A stretch of 64,000 nucleotides of DNA from assembly GCF_001889605.1 (NCBI RefSeq), contig NZ_CP018171.1, positions 4,548,501 to 4,612,500 on the forward strand, in the 5' to 3' direction. A program made the translations under genes and the position numbers. The notes under the pieces were generated by a model that was not told the DNA's origin, searched no databases, and saw nothing but the letters and a program-made list of their open reading frames with translations. This stretch comes from Aquibium oceanicum (lineage in GTDB: Bacteria; Pseudomonadota; Alphaproteobacteria; Rhizobiales; Rhizobiaceae). Shown here piece after piece: positions 18,158-27,193 of this stretch. Positions within the stretch are counted from its first letter, which is position 1, and every line of letters begins with the position of its first letter.

Positions 18158-19411
18158 TCAGTGCGCCACGGCGGCCGCGGCCGCCTCGTCGATCAGCCGT
18201 CCGGTTCGGAAGCGCTCCAGCGTGAACGGCGCATTTATGCGGTGCGGTTCGTCGCGCGCGATCGTGTGGGCGAAGACATGGCCAGAGCCCGGCGTCGCCT
18301 TGAAACCGCCGGTGCCCCAGCCGCAGTTGACGTAGAGCCCCTTGACCGGCGTCTTGGCCAGGATCGGCGAGCGGTCCGGCGTCACGTCGACGATGCCGCC
18401 CCAGGAGCGCAGCATCTTCATGCGCGTGAACATGGGAAACATCTCGCAGATGGCATCGAGCGTGTGGTTGATGATGTGCAGCCCCCCGGACTGCGAATAG
18501 GAGATGTACTGGTCTGTGCCCGCGCCGATCACCAGTTCGCCCTTGTCGGACTGGGAGATGTAGGCATGCACCGTGTTCGACATGACGACGCAGGGGAAGC
18601 ACGGCTTTACCGGCTCCGACACCAGCGCCTGCAAAGGATAGCTCTCGAGCGGCATGCGTACGCCCGCCATCTCCATCAGCACCGAGGTGTGCCCGGCCGC
18701 GACGACGCCGATCTTCTTCGCGCCGATCGGCCCGCGCGTGGTCTCGACGCCCGTTACCCTGCCGTCCGGCCCGCGATTGATGCCGGTCACCTCGCAATTC
18801 TGGATGATGTGCACGCCGCGCGCCGATGCCCCGCGGGCATAACCCCAGGCCACCGCGTCATGGCGGGCCGTGCCGCCCCTGCGCTGCAGCGCCGCGCCGA
18901 CGACCGGGTAGCGCGCGTCCTTGGAGATGTTGAGCGGCGGGCAGAACTCCTTCGCCTGTTCGGGCGTCAGCCATTCATTGTCGACGCCGTTCAGACGATT
19001 GGCATGCACGTGCCGCTTCAGCACCTGGATGTCGTGCACGTTGTGCGCCAGCATCATGACGCCGCGCGGCGAGTACATGACGTTGTAGTTCAGCTCCTGG
19101 GACAGCCCCTCCCAGAGCTTCACGGCATGATCATACATCCCGGCGGATTCGTCGTAGAGGTAGTTCGAGCGGATGATGGTGGTGTTGCGGCCGGTGTTGC
19201 CACCGCCGAGCCAGCCCTTCTCCAGCACCGCCACGTTGGTGATGCCATGCTCCTTGGCGAGGTAGTAGGCCGTCGCCAGCCCGTGCCCGCCGGCGCCGAC
19301 GATGATGACGTCGTACTCCTTGCGCGGCTCGGGAAAGGACCACTGCTCCTCCCAGCCCTTGTGGCCGCGAATAGCTTCGCGGGCGATGGCGAAAGCGGAA
19401 TATCTGCGCAT
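18158..19411 (-). CDS. soxB: Sarcosine oxidase subunit beta
   Basis: This 417-aa flavoprotein subunit holds the amine-oxidising active site. The FAD motif [22 protein letters not shown] lies near residues 36-57 and the rest is DAO-like: [36 protein letters not shown]. The start [12 protein letters not shown] at 19411 matches the conserved N-terminus and gives the usual length; an in-frame start at 19444 would add 11 residues. It is the first gene of the sox operon and diverges from the SET gene across a 221-nt gap. Confidence 0.94.
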   Translation of the reverse strand: MRRYSAFAIAREAIRGHKGWEEQWSFPEPRKEYDVIIVGAGGHGLATAYYLAKEHGITNVAVLEKGWLGGGNTGRNTTIIRSNYLYDESAGMYDHAVKLWEGLSQELNYNVMYSPRGVMMLAHNVHDIQVLKRHVHANRLNGVDNEWLTPEQAKEFCPPLNISKDARYPVVGAALQRRGGTARHDAVAWGYARGASARGVHIIQNCEVTGINRGPDGRVTGVETTRGPIGAKKIGVVAAGHTSVLMEMAGVRMPLESYPLQALVSEPVKPCFPCVVMSNTVHAYISQSDKGELVIGAGTDQYISYSQSGGLHIINHTLDAICEMFPMFTRMKMLRSWGGIVDVTPDRSPILAKTPVKGLYVNCGWGTGGFKATPGSGHVFAHTIARDEPHRINAPFTLERFRTGRLIDEAAAAAVAH

Positions 19412-19632
19412 CAGCGGGAAAGCCTCGCGTGCCCTTGCACTCAATGTCCATCCAGGTCGGCGGGTGTATCACTAGCCAAAAGCCGATGCCACCCTTGCGC
19501 TGAATGCGACGGCGGATGGCGAATTGCGACGCGGACGGAACGGGCAGCGCCGTCAGCGAAATCTCCTATTGCAACCGCAAGGGGGTTGGAGAATTTCACA
19601 TGCGCCGATTCGGGCCCAGTGGAGAAAACTCG

Positions 19633-20028
19633 ATGCTTCTCGTGAATACGTTCGTCGGTGCCAGTCCGATCGAGGGGGTGGGCGTATTCGCCTCCGACCC
19701 GATCCCCAGGGGCACGCTGATCTGGCGGCTGGAGCCGGATTTCGACCGCCTCATCCCGGTCGAGAAGTACGAGACCGCCGAGCCTCGGCTGAAGGACTTC
19801 CTCAACCGCTACGCCTATCCCAGCCCCGACAAGCCGGGTTTCCTGGTATACGAGGTCGACAACGGCCGCTTCATGAACCATTCGGACGATCCCAATACGG
19901 ACTTCTCCGATTCGGGCGGCGCGACCACCGTGCGCGACATCGCCGCGGGCGAGGAGATCACCTGCGACTATTCCGACTTCTATCCGGATTTCGAACTGGT
20001 GCCGACCGCCGAGGCGGCGAAACGCTGA
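19633..20028 (+). CDS. SET domain-containing protein
   Basis: This 131-aa compact SET-fold protein, a lysine-methyltransferase-type domain, includes GVGVFASDPIPRGTLIW at the N-terminus, FMNHSDDPNT (residues ~80-89, the NHS AdoMet-binding motif), and the catalytic-tyrosine region EEITCDYSDFYPDF. The start at 19633 is supported by GGAGA eight bases upstream; the earlier in-frame starts at 19504 and beyond add a sequence unlike SET proteins. It is a stand-alone gene between divergent soxB and the ATPase at 20203. Its methylation target is unknown. Confidence 0.85.
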   Translation: MLLVNTFVGASPIEGVGVFASDPIPRGTLIWRLEPDFDRLIPVEKYETAEPRLKDFLNRYAYPSPDKPGFLVYEVDNGRFMNHSDDPNTDFSDSGGATTVRDIAAGEEITCDYSDFYPDFELVPTAEAAKR

Positions 20029-20202
20029 GCGCCGCGTCCCGGCGACGTCGCAGGCGCCGGGGCAATTGCCTGTGAATCGTCGCGATCCGCCGACGCATCA
20101 TGTGTCCGGCGATGATAATCAGCGTCTTCGCTTGGCGTGCCCGACGCGCCGGGCATCGAGCGAGCAGGGACGCGCACGCAGGGGTTCACCCGGAAGAACG
20201 GT

Positions 20203-21714
20203 ATGAAGATCGGCATCGACATGGGGCTGGACGGCGGCGGCAAGCTGGCCACGCTCGACCTCGAGGAACTGCTTGCCACGCGTCTTCTGGTGCAGGGCAA
20301 TTCCGGTTCCGGCAAATCGCACCTCTTGCGGCGCCTGCTCGAGCAGAGCGCGCCCTGGGTGCAGCAGTGCGTCGTCGATCCGGAAGGCGATTTCGTCACG
20401 CTGGCCGAAAAGTCCGGCCACCTCGTGGTCGAGGCGACGCGCAGCGAGGCCGAGTTGACACGCATCGCCGCGCGCGTGCGCCAGCACCGTGTGTCGGTCG
20501 TGCTGAACCTCGAAGGCCTCGACGTCGACCAGCAGATGCGCGCCGCCGCCGCGTTCCTGGGTGGCATGTTCGATGCGGAGCGCGACCACTGGTACCCGGT
20601 GCTGGTGGTGGTCGACGAGGCGCAGCTCTTCGCGCCCGCCGCGGCGGGCGAGGTCGCAGACGACGCGCGCAAGGTGTCGCTCGGCGCCATGACCAACCTG
20701 ATGTGTCGGGGGCGCAAGCGCGGGCTGGCGGGCGTCATCGCCACCCAGCGGCTGGCAAAGCTCGCCAAGAACGTCGCCGCCGAGGCGTCGAACTTCCTCA
20801 TGGGCCGCACCTTCCTCGACATCGACATGGCGCGAGCCGCCGACCTGCTGGGCATGGACCGCCGTCAGGCGGAAATGTTCCGCGACCTGGCGCGCGGCCA
20901 TTTCGTCGCGCTCGGCCCGGCGCTGTCGCGACGCCCGCTGCCGATTCGCATCGGGGAGGTCGAGACCGCCGCGCGGTCGACCAGCCCGCGGCTGATGCCG
21001 CTTCCCGAAACGGCGCCGGAAGACGCGGCGGACCTGATCTTCGCGCCAGGTCCGGAAGAGGCGCGCATCGTGCCGCGCCGCCATACACCGCCTCCGCCTA
21101 CCCCGACGGCCGACATCCTGGCGCAGCTCGCCGCCTCGCGGACCCAGCCGCAGGGCCAGGCCGACGTGCCGCAGCCCGCGATAGACCCGGCCGAGCGCCG
21201 GCGCCTGCTCGACGCGGTGATGAACGAAATCCTCGAGGATCCGGACGCCGCCTTCCGCTCCGACGCGGTGCTCTACCAGGACTTCCTCGTGCGCTGCCGG
21301 ATCCGCCGCGTGCCCGGTGATCCCCTGGCCCTGCCGGCGTTCCGCCGCTCCCTGGCCGTGGCACGCGCCGGCGTGGACGGCGAACCGGCGGACGGGACCG
21401 CGTGGCAATCGGCGCTCGAACTCTCCGCCTCGCTGCCCGACGATCTCCAGGGCGTCTTCCTGCTCGTCGCGCGCGCCGCGGTCGACGCGGCCCCCTGCCC
21501 GTCTGACGCGGTCCTGGCACGCGCCTATGGTACGCATTCGGCACGGCGGGCGCGGCGCCTGCTCGCCTTCTTCGAGGAGCGCGGCCTGGTGGTCCTGCGC
21601 ACCGACATGCGCGGATGGCGCATCGCCGCCTTCCCGGATCTGGCCTGCGAAACCGCGCCAGGAAACCCCGATGCCGCCGACCTGGAATCCACCCTGCGTC
21701 ACGCCGCGGAGTGA
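20203..21714 (+). CDS. HerA/FtsK-like ATP-binding protein (DUF87)
   Basis: This 503-aa P-loop ATPase has Walker A GNSGSGKS at residues 32-39 and Walker B VLVVVDEAQLF near residue 145, followed by LGAMTNLMCRGRKRG and VIATQRLAKLAKN, the motif-III/arginine-finger-like region of HerA-type DNA translocases. The C-terminal ~200 residues form a poorly recognised region ending in a helical, possibly winged-helix part (ARAYGTHSARRARRLLAFFEERGLVVL). ATG 20203 follows GGAAG. No NurA nuclease is adjacent, so a classical HerA-NurA pair is not supported. Confidence 0.8.
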   Translation: MKIGIDMGLDGGGKLATLDLEELLATRLLVQGNSGSGKSHLLRRLLEQSAPWVQQCVVDPEGDFVTLAEKSGHLVVEATRSEAELTRIAARVRQHRVSVVLNLEGLDVDQQMRAAAAFLGGMFDAERDHWYPVLVVVDEAQLFAPAAAGEVADDARKVSLGAMTNLMCRGRKRGLAGVIATQRLAKLAKNVAAEASNFLMGRTFLDIDMARAADLLGMDRRQAEMFRDLARGHFVALGPALSRRPLPIRIGEVETAARSTSPRLMPLPETAPEDAADLIFAPGPEEARIVPRRHTPPPPTPTADILAQLAASRTQPQGQADVPQPAIDPAERRRLLDAVMNEILEDPDAAFRSDAVLYQDFLVRCRIRRVPGDPLALPAFRRSLAVARAGVDGEPADGTAWQSALELSASLPDDLQGVFLLVARAAVDAAPCPSDAVLARAYGTHSARRARRLLAFFEERGLVVLRTDMRGWRIAAFPDLACETAPGNPDAADLESTLRHAAE

Positions 21715-21928
21715 CGTCGCGTAAGGCTTGGCGGCAAAGACGCCCGGAAGCCACCTCCCGCGCGGCTTTGCGGGCAGTTGGCGCCATGCAAATCCCGATG
21801 GACAAGGACCACTGATTCTGCTATTGGCCGCGCACTTCGCGGTGAACCTCGCCGCGTGGCGTCGCCCCTTTTGTCGGGCGCCGGCAAAAGTGTGATCGAC
21901 CCGCCAACTAGGAACGACAGGAACGCCC

Positions 21929-22150
21929 GTGCAGGTACTCGTCCGTGACAACAACGTAGATCAGGCGCTCCGCGCCCTGAAGAAGAAGATGCAGCGCGAA
22001 GGCATCTTCCGCGAAATGAAGATGCGTGGCCACTACGAGAAGCCCTCGGAGAAGCGCGCCCGCGAGAAGGCCGAAGCCGTTCGCCGCGCCCGCAAGCGCG
22101 CCCAGCGCGAAGGACTGATCGCCGGCCCGAAGCCTGCGCCCGCGCGCTGA
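21929..22150 (+). CDS. rpsU: 30S ribosomal protein S21
   Basis: This 73-aa small basic ribosomal protein of the 30S platform matches alphaproteobacterial S21: [20 protein letters not shown], then [19 protein letters not shown] and a basic tail. It is read from a GTG codon at 21929, preceded by GGAACGACAGGAAC. The C-terminal PKPAPAR tail is short and species-specific. A rho-independent terminator follows at 22189-22219, so it is probably a monocistronic transcript. Confidence 0.95.
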   Translation: MQVLVRDNNVDQALRALKKKMQREGIFREMKMRGHYEKPSEKRAREKAEAVRRARKRAQREGLIAGPKPAPAR

Positions 22151-22188
22151 CGCCTGCCCATCTTTCGTCTCTTTGTGACGCTACCAGA

Positions 22189-22219
22189 GTGGCGCGATGA
22201 GAATCGCCGCCACTTTTTT
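22189..22219 (+). terminator. Rho-independent terminator downstream of rpsU
   Basis: The stem GTGGCG-CGA pairs with TCG-C-CGCCAC around the loop tgagaa, with one bulged C, and is followed by six T (22214-22219). It lies about 40 nt after the rpsU stop. Confidence 0.75.
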
Positions 22220-22296
22220 GTTGAGGCGGCGAGCGCATGTCGAGCGATCGCGGTGATCGTCGCAAAAGAGGCGGACAGCTCGGAAAACGGGATCGA

Positions 22297-23148
22297 ATGA
22301 ACCTTACCTCAGGCAACACCCATGCTGCGCGTCGCGGCATTTCCGCAGCAGCGCTCCTGGCTTGTGCGGTGGCGCTTGCCGCGTGCCAGACCTCGTCCGG
22401 CCCCGCCGCGCAGATCGCCGCGATCGACACCGCGCAGGGTTCGGCCGAGAACATCGCCTCGCTGACCTCGGTGATCGAGCGCAGTCCGAACGACGCTCAG
22501 GCCTACAATGTCCGCGGTTCCGCCTTCGGCCGGGCCGGCCGATACGAGGATGCGCTGAAGGACTTCGACACCGCAGTCCGGCTCAACCCGCAGTACTACC
22601 AGGCCTACGCCAACCGGGCGCTGATCTGGCGCTATGTGGGCGACGACGCCAAGGCGGTGGCCGACTACAACCGCGCCCTGCAGATCAATCCGAGCTACGA
22701 TGCCGCCTATATCGGTCGCGGCAATCTCTACCGCCTTTCGGGCCGCACGCAGGAAGCCTTCAGCGACTTCCAGCGCGCCATCCAGCTCGATACCACGGAC
22801 CCGCGCGCCTACCACAACCGCGGCCTGCTCTATCAGGCGCAGGGCCAGCAGAACTTCGCACTCGAGGATTTCTCCACCGCCATCTCGCTCGCGCCGGATG
22901 CGGCCGAGCCCTACAACGGGCGCGGCGTCTCCTACCTGGCGCTCGGCGACGAGGACAACGCCTTCGCCGACTTCAACACCGCCATCAAGCTCGACGAGGA
23001 CAGCGCCGAAGGCTGGGCCAACCAGGCGCTGGTCTACGAGCGGCGCGGCGACAAGGCGCGCGCGCGCAAGTCGTTCCAGCAGGCCGTGAAGCTCGACCCG
23101 AACTACGGCCCCGCCGTCGCCGGGCTGAACCGCACCAAGGGCGGCTGA
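22297..23148 (+). CDS. TPR-repeat lipoprotein
   Basis: This 283-aa exported protein starts at ATG 22297 with a lipoprotein signal (AALLACAVALAAC, lipobox LAAC) and then consists of six or so tetratricopeptide repeats (for example AYNVRGSAFGRAGRYEDALKDFD, AYIGRGNLYRLSGRTQEAFSDF). This resembles NlpI-type TPR lipoproteins, which act as adaptors for cell-envelope enzymes. It is likely anchored in the outer membrane (inference). An in-frame start at 22237 would place a basic leader before the signal and is less likely. Confidence 0.85.
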   Translation: MNLTSGNTHAARRGISAAALLACAVALAACQTSSGPAAQIAAIDTAQGSAENIASLTSVIERSPNDAQAYNVRGSAFGRAGRYEDALKDFDTAVRLNPQYYQAYANRALIWRYVGDDAKAVADYNRALQINPSYDAAYIGRGNLYRLSGRTQEAFSDFQRAIQLDTTDPRAYHNRGLLYQAQGQQNFALEDFSTAISLAPDAAEPYNGRGVSYLALGDEDNAFADFNTAIKLDEDSAEGWANQALVYERRGDKARARKSFQQAVKLDPNYGPAVAGLNRTKGG

Positions 23149-23224
23149 CCTTCTTTTCCCACTCCGGCGGAACCGATGCGGGCGGCAGGACATTCCCGCC
23201 CCAGTTCCAACGGAGATCACCACG

Positions 23225-23701
23225 ATGAACATTCGCGCACTTACGGCCGCCGCCATCCTGACGCTGGCACCGGCCACCGTCCACGCTCAGGAAGGCGTGA
23301 AACTCGGTCTACTCGACTGCGTCGTCGAGGGCGGCGCCGGCTTCATCATCGGCTCGACCAAGGATGTGAGCTGCACCTACGCGCCCGCCGACGAGGCGAT
23401 GCCGGCAGAGCAGTATTTCGGCGTGATCAGCAAGTTCGGCCTCGACATCGGCGTGACCGGCGCGACCATCATGCAGTGGCTCGTGCTCGCGCCGGCTCCC
23501 GACGTCTACGAGCCGGGCGCCCTGGCCGGTGACTACGTCGGGGCAAGCGCCGAGGCTTCCGCCGGTGTCGGCGTCGGCGCCAACCTGCTCGTCGGCGGCT
23601 CGGACGAGAGCTTCACCCTCCAGCCCGTCAGCGTGCAGACTCAGACCGGCGTGAACCTGGCACTGGGCGTGACGAGCTTCGAGCTGCGCTCGGCGCAGTA
23701 A
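23225..23701 (+). CDS. DUF992 family secreted protein
   Basis: This 158-aa protein has a Sec signal (MNIRALTAAAILTLAPATVHA) and a mature domain with LGLLDCVVEGG, KDVSCTYAP and YFGVISKFGLDIGVTG, matching the DUF992 family common in Hyphomicrobiales. The two cysteines may form a disulphide. Function is unknown. It is 76 nt downstream of the TPR gene and may be transcribed with it. A degenerate toxin-antitoxin patch follows directly. Confidence 0.85.
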   Translation: MNIRALTAAAILTLAPATVHAQEGVKLGLLDCVVEGGAGFIIGSTKDVSCTYAPADEAMPAEQYFGVISKFGLDIGVTGATIMQWLVLAPAPDVYEPGALAGDYVGASAEASAGVGVGANLLVGGSDESFTLQPVSVQTQTGVNLALGVTSFELRSAQ

Positions 23702-23764
23702 GTATTACAGGCGAAATCGCGAAAGTGATACCGGGCCGGTCATGCGGGAGAGAAACTCCTTCGC

Positions 23765-23971
23765 ATGGTCGGCCTTCGCTCTTCCGCGAGCGAAGTGGCC
23801 CGGGAAGCGTTACGCCTGCTGCGCCATGAAAGGGCGCAGGAAGCGGAAAAGCTAGCGATCCTACGGCGCGAGATCGGCGTCGGCGTGGAAGCCGTAAACT
23901 CGGGCCGCGTGTCGAAGAAAAGCGTTCGAGACCTGCTCGAGGAAGTGATGCTCGACTCCTCGAAGGGATGA
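23765..23971 (+). CDS. ParD-like antitoxin, N-terminally truncated remnant
   Basis: This 68-aa frame carries SSASEVAREALRLLRHERAQEAEKL, the second half of a ParD/CopG ribbon-helix-helix antitoxin, plus a toxin-binding tail. The N-terminal beta strand needed for DNA binding is missing. The upstream reading frame (about residues GEKLLR before the ATG) continues the similarity only until a TGA at 23726-23728. It overlaps the parE remnant by 4 nt, as real parDE pairs do. It may be expressed as a truncated antitoxin or be dead; the decayed partner favours decay. Confidence 0.6.
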   Translation: MVGLRSSASEVAREALRLLRHERAQEAEKLAILRREIGVGVEAVNSGRVSKKSVRDLLEEVMLDSSKG

Positions 23972-24320
23972 GACACGAGCTTTCCGAGCCTGTGGAACAC
24001 GATATCCGAGACATCTTGCACAACACAATGGGATCTTCGGTCCCCGGCAAGTGCAGGCCTATGCCCGCATCATCGAAAGAGGGATCGAACTCGTTGCGGA
24101 GGACCCCGACCGAGCCAGGTCCAATAAGCGTCCGGAACTCGCGCCGGGGCTTCGGTACCTGCACCTGGAAACCGCAGGGTGACGTCGCGGAGGAGCCGCA
24201 CACTGCCTCTACTACATGAAGGCACCACTCTCGGACGGGGCGTCAGGACTCTCAACAAGATCGCGGGGAAGGATTGAAACAAGCGCAAGATTACTGCCCC
24301 TTCCACAGTCGCAAAGATAA
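23968..24320 (+). pseudogene. Decayed ParE/RelE-type toxin gene (frameshift plus nonsense)
   Basis: The first ~21 codons read MRHELSEPVEHDIRDILHNT, a ParE opening. After the ATGGG at 24028-24032 the homologous sequence continues in another frame (IFGPRQVQAYARIIERGIEL, then RPELAPGLRYLHLETAG), so one base was lost or two gained. A TGA at 24180-24182 sits where related toxins have Gly, and after it RRGGAAHCLYYMKAPLSDG continues before the C-terminus dissolves near 24320. Two independent lesions make a functional toxin unlikely. It overlaps the ParD remnant. Confidence 0.75.
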
Positions 24321-24512
24321 ATGTGTGGAAGACTGCTGGCGAGCATTCCCGCTGTACAAGCAAGTAGCGGGATTCGTGGAGATGTTCAGCTCGGATGGGT
24401 CGCGGCAGCAGGGGAGATCGGGATTGTGTCCTGGTCGGCAGCGCGGATAGTAAGTCGTACGTATTTACCGTGCTGGCTTTAAAGTGTACCCTTACATTAT
24501 CGGGAGGGGAGC
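24321..24512. other. Gene-free AT-rich stretch between toxin remnant and secreted-protein gene
   Basis: No coding frame with family resemblance was found here. GC content falls visibly compared with the surroundings, towards the next gene. The last ten bases before ATG 24513 carry a strong ribosome site (GGGAGGGGAGC). The stretch probably contains the promoter of the downstream gene, but no -35/-10 pair was convincing. Confidence 0.5.
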
Positions 24513-25329
24513 ATGAAAAGAATTATGTGCGTCACCATAGTGACGGTACTTGCTACAAGCGCGATAGCTCAAGACAAGGGCGTCCAATCCGGAGGCTGGA
24601 TGTATTTTGACTTTGATGGGGAAGAGCGCGGATGGCAAAATAGCATTCCAGACGGAGAGAACTTAGCAATTATTGATTGTGAATTTATAGAAAACAAAGA
24701 CTATTACCGATTTTTTTACTGTTGGTTTTCTAGATGAGTATTCAACAGAAAAAATTCCCGGATACTGGGTAAATGCGGACAGCGGAAACAATCACTACGG
24801 AGAAGTATATAAATCTATTTCTGGCGGATATTATGATTATATTTATAGTTTTCCTGTAGATACTAAGATGGTCACACGCGAAGAACCGATCAAAATTTGT
24901 ATTCAAGCAATCAATGATAGCTCATCCAGCAGATGCTTTACCTTTCCCGGAACGAACTTGAGAAAGGTGGTCGCAGATCTTTGCGTCCCTAATGCTTCTG
25001 CTCCCGCATCAGATCCCTACGAAGACGCAGTACGGGCATTCTATCTCGCACTGGAAGCCGGGGACGGCGCCGCAGCTTCAGCACTTGTCGTTCCTGAGAA
25101 GCGAGTGAAAGGACCATTCTCAGCCTCTGAACTGTCCCGCTTTTACGGCAACATGAAAAAGCCGCTGAGGCTGATAGGAGTCAATGCGGCAGCCGAACAT
25201 CATTTTCGGGTGCGCTATACTTTCGAAACCAACGACGGTCGAGTTTGTGACGGCCTATCATTCGTTACGGTCATCGCTTCCAACGGTGGCCACCTTATCT
25301 CGAAGATACGTGCGGAGTCGGGCTGCTAA
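24513..25329 (+). pseudogene. Secreted protein gene interrupted by a frameshift in a T7 run
   Basis: A frame from ATG 24513 gives a Sec signal (MKRIMCVTIVTVLATSAIA) and ~54 mature residues, ending at a stop at 24735-24737. A second frame, open from 24691 to 25329, continues without its own ribosome site: TVGFLDEYSTEKIPGYWVN, then a long domain to the terminal SGC. The two frames meet at seven consecutive T (24711-24717); removing one T gives one ~271-aa protein with RFFTVGFLDEY across the join. The N-terminal half is AT-rich; the C-terminal ~110 residues (DPYEDAVRAFYLALEAGDG onward) have normal high GC and resemble small SnoaL/NTF2-like or DUF4878-type domains only loosely. It may be a pseudogene, a slippage-dependent gene, or a sequencing indel. 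Confidence 0.7.
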
Positions 25330-25365
25330 TCCAGCTGAGCCGAGGGGTCTCGGACTGCCGCCTCC

Positions 25366-26766
25366 TCAGTGCTCCATCGCCTTGACGATTTCCTCGGTCA
25401 TCTTCTTCGCGTCGCCGAGCAGCATCATCGTGCCGTCCTTGTAGAACAGCGTGTTGTCGATGCCGGCATAGCCGGAACCTAGCGAGCGCTTGACGAAGAG
25501 GCAGGTGCGGGCCTTGTCTACGTCGAGGATCGGCATGCCGTAGATCGGCGAGGACTTGTCGTCGCGCGCCGAGGGGTTGGTCACGTCGTTGGCGCCTATG
25601 ACGTAGGCGATGTCGGCCTGCGCGAACTCCGAGTTGATGTCCTCGAGTTCGAAGACCTCGTCGTAGGGCACGTTCGCCTCCGCGAGCAGAACGTTCATGT
25701 GCCCCGGCATGCGGCCCGCGACCGGGTGGATCGCGTACTTAACCTCGACGCCATGCGCCTTCAGCTTGTCGGCCATCTCGCGCAGCGCATGCTGCGCCTG
25801 CGCCACCGCCATGCCGTAGCCCGGCACGATGATGACCTTCTGCGCGTTCATCATCAGGTATGCCGCGTCGTCGGCCGAGCCCTGCTTGACCGTGCGGTCG
25901 ATGCCGTCGTCGCCGCCGCTCGCTGCCGTCTCGCCGCCGAAGCCGCCCAGGATGACCGAGATGAAGCTCCGGTTCATGCCCTTGCACATGATGTAGGACA
26001 GGATCGCGCCCGACGAGCCGACCAGCGCGCCGGTGATGATCAGCGCCAGGTTGCCCAGTGTGAAGCCGATGCCCGCCGCAGCCCAGCCCGAATAGGAATT
26101 GAGCATCGACACGACCACCGGCATGTCGGCGCCGCCAATCGGGATGATGATCAGCACGCCGAGAGCCAAGGAGACGAGCACGATCAGCCAGAACACCGCC
26201 GTGCTTTCGGTGGTCACCAGCATCACGATGAGGACCACCAGCGCGATCGCCAAAGCGGCGTTGATGACGTGCCGGCCGCCGATCATGATAGGCTTGCCGG
26301 ACATGCGCCCGTCGAGCTTCAGGAAGGCGATGATCGATCCGGTAAAGGTGATGGCGCCGATCGCCACGCCGATCGACATCTCCACGAGCGCCTGGCTGTG
26401 GATGTCGCCGATGATGCCGATGCCGAAACTCTCGGGCGCATACATGGCCGCCGCCGCAACCATGACCGCGGCGAGGCCGACGAGGCTATGGAACGCCGCG
26501 ACGAGCTGCGGCATGGACGTCATCGGGATCGAGCGCGCGATATAGGCGCCCGCGCCGCCCCCGACGGCGAGGCCGACGACGATCAGCAACAGCCCGCCGA
26601 AGCTTGGCGTTGCCAGCGCCAGCGTGGTGAGGATGGCGATAGCCATGCCCGCCATCCCGTAGGTGTTGCCCTGCCGGCTGGTCGTGGGATGCGACAGTCC
26701 GCGCAGCGCCATGATGAACAGCACGCCGGAGACGAGATAGAGAAAGGAGGCGAAGTTCTCGTTCAT
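25366..26766 (-). CDS. pntB: NAD(P) transhydrogenase subunit beta
   Basis: This 466-aa subunit contains the beta-side membrane helices (first ~250 residues, many hydrophobic segments) and the NADP(H)-binding domain III (VIIVPGYGMAVAQAQHALREM, MNVLLAEANVPYDEV). The proton-translocating transhydrogenase uses the proton gradient to reduce NADP+ with NADH. The start MNENFASF at 26766 is preferred because an in-frame start at 26823 would overlap pntAB. It is the last gene of the pntAA-pntAB-pntB operon, after a 10-nt gap. Confidence 0.95.
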   Translation of the reverse strand: MNENFASFLYLVSGVLFIMALRGLSHPTTSRQGNTYGMAGMAIAILTTLALATPSFGGLLLIVVGLAVGGGAGAYIARSIPMTSMPQLVAAFHSLVGLAAVMVAAAAMYAPESFGIGIIGDIHSQALVEMSIGVAIGAITFTGSIIAFLKLDGRMSGKPIMIGGRHVINAALAIALVVLIVMLVTTESTAVFWLIVLVSLALGVLIIIPIGGADMPVVVSMLNSYSGWAAAGIGFTLGNLALIITGALVGSSGAILSYIMCKGMNRSFISVILGGFGGETAASGGDDGIDRTVKQGSADDAAYLMMNAQKVIIVPGYGMAVAQAQHALREMADKLKAHGVEVKYAIHPVAGRMPGHMNVLLAEANVPYDEVFELEDINSEFAQADIAYVIGANDVTNPSARDDKSSPIYGMPILDVDKARTCLFVKRSLGSGYAGIDNTLFYKDGTMMLLGDAKKMTEEIVKAMEH

Positions 26767-26776
26767 CGTTCGGCGC

Positions 26777-27193
26777 TCACTTCTCTTTCTTCTTGTACAT
26801 CGCCAGCATGCGCTGGGTGACAAGGAAACCGCCGAAGATGTTCACGGATGCAAGGACGAGCGCGATGAAGCCGAAGCCGGTCGCCAGGCCCGAAGCCGAG
26901 ATGCCCACGGCCAGAAGCGCACCCACCACGATCACCGAGGAGATGGCGTTGGTCACCGACATCAGCGGCGTGTGCAGCGCCGGCGTCACCGACCAGACGA
27001 CGTAGTAACCAACGAAGATCGCCAGAACGAAGATGGCGAGCCGAAAGACGAAGGGGTCGATTGCCCCGCCGGTGACGCTCGTGCCGAGAGCCGCCGCGGC
27101 CTCTGCGGTACTGTGATCCTGCAGGGCCATGCGCACCGAGGCCGCCGCCTGATCGAGCTGGTCGAGCGCGTTTTCGAGAGCGGTTTTTTCCAT
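26777..27193 (-). CDS. pntAB: NAD(P) transhydrogenase subunit alpha part 2
   Basis: This 138-aa membrane subunit corresponds to the C-terminal transmembrane part of PntA in bacteria that split the alpha chain. It has about three helices ([33 protein letters not shown], and a third) and the [18 protein letters not shown] motif. It overlaps pntAA by one base. The N-terminal ~45 residues are a hydrophilic, Ala-rich leader. Confidence 0.93.
   Translation of the reverse strand: MEKTALENALDQLDQAAASVRMALQDHSTAEAAAALGTSVTGGAIDPFVFRLAIFVLAIFVGYYVVWSVTPALHTPLMSVTNAISSVIVVGALLAVGISASGLATGFGFIALVLASVNIFGGFLVTQRMLAMYKKKEK

Noticed and set aside
20203-21714. A HerA-NurA type DNA end-processing or phage-defence pair.
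   Set aside because: The ATPase motifs are present but no NurA, nuclease or defence gene is adjacent; neighbours are SET, rpsU and TPR genes.
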